A stretch of DNA of 64,000 nucleotides from Castor canadensis. Lineage: Eukaryota > Chordata > Mammalia > Rodentia > Castoridae. Shown piece after piece: positions 61,080-64,000 of the stretch; positions within the stretch are counted from its first letter, which is position 1; every line of letters begins with the position of its first letter. Location: contig NC_133390.1 in NCBI RefSeq assembly GCF_047511655.1, positions 158,345,583 through 158,409,582 of the forward strand, given 5' to 3'. The notes beneath the pieces were generated by a model, which worked only from the letters and a program-made list of their open reading frames with translations, searched no databases and was not told the DNA's origin. A program made the position numbers and the translations under genes.

Positions 61080-62345
61080 ATATCATACATTAAAATTGAC
61101 CTTTTTTGGATGTACATTTGTATGAGTTTAACAAATGTGTATATTCTTGTGAATATACAACCAGATGACAGAATGGTTTCATCATACCCAAACCTTCCTT
61201 ATATTGTCGTTTTTGTAGTCATACCCACCCTCTGCTCTTAACATATCAGCCACTGATTTGTTCCCTGTCACTATGGTATTATTTTTTCATGACTTATGTA
61301 AAGAGAAAAATACATACATATTTTTCGTATTTTTCTCTTCAGTGCTAGAGATCAAACCCAGGATTTTTCACATGCTATTCAAGTGCTCTTACTGCTATCC
61401 TATACTACTAGCCCTAACATGTAACCTTCTGAGACTGGTTTATTCACTCAGCATGATGCCTTTAGGTTCATCTAAGTCCTTTGTTTCTTTTCATTGCTGA
61501 GTGCTGTTGCAATGTATGGATGTACCACAGTTTATTTACCTGCTGAGGGGCATTGAGTTATTTCACATTTTCAGTAATTATTAAGCAACCACTATAAGCA
61601 TTCTTGTATAGCTCTTATTTGAATATGTTTTTATTTCTCTAGTAAAACTTTCTAAATCTTAGCATTGTTGATTTTTTTTTTTTTTTGACTGGATAATTTT
61701 CTTTTTTCTTTTTTTGGTGGGACTGGGGTTTGAATTCAAGGCTTCATGCTTGCAAAGCAGGCATTCTCTTGAGCTAAGGCCTCCAGTCTGTCTTGCTCTG
61801 GTTATTACTTTTTAAAAATTTTTTGGTGGTGGTGGTAATGGGATTTGAACTCAGGGCCTCACGTTTGCTAGGCAGACACTCTACCACTTGAGCCACTCCG
61901 TAGGTGTGAGCCACCAGTTGGATAATTTTTTTTTGTTTGTTTGTTTTTGTGTGGCAGTATTGCGGTTTAAACTTATACTGGATAGTTTTTGTTGTGAGGA
62001 ATTATCTTATACATGGTAGGATGTTTGACAGCATCCCTAGCTTCTAGATGTCAGTAAGACTTTCCCTTAACAAAATTGTCTCCAGATAGGCCAAATGTTC
62101 CAGGAAGCAAAATAGCCCCTGATTGAGATAAATATTTAGATAAATATTCAGGAGTATGGTTGCTGGGTTATATGGTAAATAAGTTGAACTTTATAGGCAC
62201 AGTGTTTTCCAGAATAGCTGTACTATTTTACATTCCAGTCAGCAATATATGAGAATATTCTATATCCTTGTCACCCTTGGTATTGCCAGTATTTTCCTAT
62301 GTTAGCCATTCTATTAGAAATGTCACAGTAGGACGTTCTTCATAC
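61080..62345 (-). mobile_element. Old L1 3' region, antisense, with insertions
   Basis: CTGGTTTATTCACTCAGCAT, GTATGGATGTACCACAGTTT and GAGTATGGTTGCTGGGTTAT are in L1 antisense order. Insertions: ID at 61335-61412 and a SINE cluster at 61700-61978. The L1 spans the cluster, showing that the SINEs are younger. Confidence 0.78.
61700..61978 (-). mobile_element. SINE cluster at a repeated target site
   Basis: A composite SINE (to about 61918) contains a second ID-tail SINE (61810-61903). A further SINE scrap lies at about 61930-61978. TGGATAATTTT or TGGATAGTTTT occurs at 61690, 61919 and 61979. Confidence 0.75.
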
Positions 62346-62415
62346 GTACTCCTTGTATTCTGTTTTTTTTTTTTTCCCCAGTAAGTAAAGCTTGAACAGT
62401 TTCCAGTTTGCCACC

Positions 62416-62457
62416 ACCACCACCACTACTACTACTACTACTTCTTTTTTTTTTTTT
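62416..62457. repeat. (ACC)n(ACT)n microsatellite, left half
   Basis: CCACCACCACCACC, then about six ACT units. The ACT units appear again at 62642-62657 on the far side of the SINE. Confidence 0.88.
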
Positions 62458-62641
62458 TGGTGCTGAGGTTTGAACTCAGGGCCTACACATTGAGCCACTC
62501 CACCAGTCCTTTTTTGTGAAGGATTTTTTTCGAGATAGGGTCTCCCAAATTATTTGGCCAGACTGGCTTCAAAGTGCGATCCTCCTGATTTCTGCCTCCT
62601 GAGTAGTTAGGAACACAGGTGTGAGCCACCAGCATCCAGCT
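62443..62641 (-). mobile_element. Composite SINE inside a microsatellite
   Basis: The reverse copy is bracketed by CACTACTACTACTACT, so its TSD is made of microsatellite. Confidence 0.87.
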
Positions 62642-62703
62642 CACTACTACTACTACTTTTTTTTTTTTTTTTTTTAATGCCCTCAATTGTTTTTCTTTTA
62701 ACT

Positions 62704-62897
62704 TTTTTTTTTTTTTTTGGCAGTATTGGGGCTTGAACTCAGTACCCTGAGCCACTCCACCAGCCCTTTTTTGTGATGGGGTTTTTTGAGATAGGTTCTT
62801 GGGAACTGCTTTGCCCAGGCTGGCTTTGAACTGTGATCCTTCTGATCTCTGCCTCCTGAGTAGCTAGGATTACAGGCATGAGCCACTGGTGCCCGGT
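62704..62897 (-). mobile_element. Composite SINE
   Basis: CAGTATTGGGGCTTGAACTC to GGCATGAGCCACTGGTGCCC. Part of the ID tail is deleted. Confidence 0.87.
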
Positions 62898-63059
62898 TTC
62901 AAGTGCTATTCTTGTGGTATTTTGTCTGAATTTACCCTTACAAAGTCAAAATTATAACCTGTATTTCTTTACAGAATGCTACTTCTTGTACCTACAGAGC
63001 ACACAGTGCCAATTTTTTTATAATTACTTATATTACACTTTTCCCTCCCATTTAATTTT

Positions 63060-63386
63060 CTTTTGGTGGGATTGTGGTTTGAACTCAGGGCTGGACTGAA
63101 CAGAGTGGCTCAAGTGGTAGAAGTGCCTGCCTAGCAAGCATGAAGCCCTGAGTTCAAACCCCAGTGCTGCTAAAAAAAAACACCACCAACAACAATAACA
63201 ACAAAACCTTAAGGCTTTGTGATTGCAAAGCAGGTGTTCTACTGCTTGAGCCACATTTCTAGTCCATTTTGTTCTGGTTGTTTTGGAGATGAGGGTCTCA
63301 CAAACTATTTGCTCGGGCTGGCCTCAAACTGTAATTCTCTTGATCTCAGCCTCACAAGTAACTAGGATTACAGGCCTCACAGCTCA
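63060..63386 (-). mobile_element. Composite SINE split by a sense ID-tail SINE
   Basis: The outer tail begins GGTGGGATTGTGGTTTGAAC, is interrupted by a sense ID-tail SINE (63092-63209, long AAC/ACC-rich tail), and resumes AAGGCTTTGTGATTGCAAAG. Confidence 0.85.
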
Positions 63387-63630
63387 CATATAAAATTTTA
63401 TCTTTGTGAATCTACATTGTTTACTACTATGATGGGGACCAAAGTGAAACTGTTTGCAAGTGTTGACTGGTTGTTTTTAGATTGTCATTGTAGACCTAAG
63501 AACAAAAAGAATTATGTCACTTATTTATAAATAGAGGCTCTTTTGTATAGGTTTTAAGTGCTCTCATTTATTAGCAGAAATGTTGGAGACTAGTAATAGT
63601 TTGGATTGTAATGGATTTTTTTTGTTCCTT
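63387..63630. other. Intronic, nothing recognised
   Basis: Unique sequence. Confidence 0.45.
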
Positions 63631-64000
63631 TTTTTTTTTTTTTTTTTTTTTTTTTGCGGTGCCGGAACTTGAACTTGGGGCCTACACCTTGTGCCACTCC
63701 ATCAGCTCTTTTTTGTGATGGGCTTTTTCGAGATAGGGTCTCTCGGACTATTTGCCCAGGCTGGCTTCGGACTGTGATCCTGAGTCTGCCTCTTGAGTAG
63801 CTAGGATTATAGGCTCAGGGTCTCGTGCCAGGCACCAGTGGCTCATGCCTGTATTTCTAGCTATGCAGGAGGCAGAGATCAGGAGGATTGTGGTTCAAAG
63901 CCAGTCTGGGCAAATAGTTCTGGAGACCCTATCTCTAAAAAAAATCCATCAGAAAAAAAGAAAAGAAGGGTTGTTGGAGTGACTCAAGGCATAGGCCCTG
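63631..64000. mobile_element. Inverted pair of composite SINEs
   Basis: Reverse copy 63631-63813 (T27, tail, head), then a sense copy from about 63825, cut by the window end inside its tail. Head regions are about 12 bp apart in inverted orientation. Confidence 0.87.

Noticed and set aside
1-64000. CRISPR array, operons, prokaryotic or phage systems
   Set aside because: No regularly spaced direct repeats. The recurring 30-60-bp blocks are dispersed SINE parts in both orientations. Splice sites, SINEs, L1s and LTRs mark this as mammalian nuclear DNA.

Overview
This is mammalian, specifically rodent, nuclear DNA. It has no operons or compact coding genes and is full of interspersed repeats. 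Two repeat types place it. The first is B1/7SL-like and classic ID-like SINEs. The second, very abundant, is a composite SINE: a B1/Alu-like head (GGTGGCTCACRCCTGTAATC, then CCTAGCTACTCAGGAGGC) joined to an ID/tRNA-like tail (GAGTGGCTCAAG, TTCAAACCCCAGTACTG). I associate the composite form with Castorimorpha, most likely beaver. That is from memory and not checked. 'Composite SINE' means head plus tail; 'ID-tail SINE' means the tRNA-like part alone. Elements that begin with poly-T lie on the minus strand.

Layout. Bases 1-40,680 are repeat-dense DNA in which I can support no protein-coding gene. They hold L1 fragments, old MIR copies, MER5-like DNA transposon remnants, ERVL/MaLR and other LTR-like remnants, about fifty SINEs, and a few unique islands (15.5-16.4 kb and 36.5-37.1 kb are the clearest). 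A GC-rich patch with a long (CT)n tract lies near 1.5-2.0 kb. Several insertions have readable target-site duplications (TSDs), so the order of events can be reconstructed, including a three-level SINE nest at 7.5-8.1 kb, a 743-bp solo LTR inside a SINE at 34.8 kb, and an L1 with an apparent 3' transduction at 37.7 kb.

Bases 40,690-41,530 are a CpG-island, TATA-less promoter reading to the right, with ZNF143-, NRF1- and YY1-like sites. A noncoding first exon ends at a good splice donor after 40,885. Intron 1 (about 5.2 kb) leads to a likely 64-nt second exon at 46,080-46,143, which carries a 16-codon upstream ORF. Intron 2 then appears to run past the end of the window, so the main coding region lies outside it. 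I could not identify the gene from its leader.

Bases 46,144-64,000 are intronic and crowded with SINEs, more of them antisense than sense to the gene. They also hold long antisense L1 remnants, an ERVL-type LTR and several nested or same-site insertions. I found no CRISPR array, rRNA, genuine tRNA gene or previously undescribed functional system. The points of interest are the promoter and leader, and the transposon archaeology.
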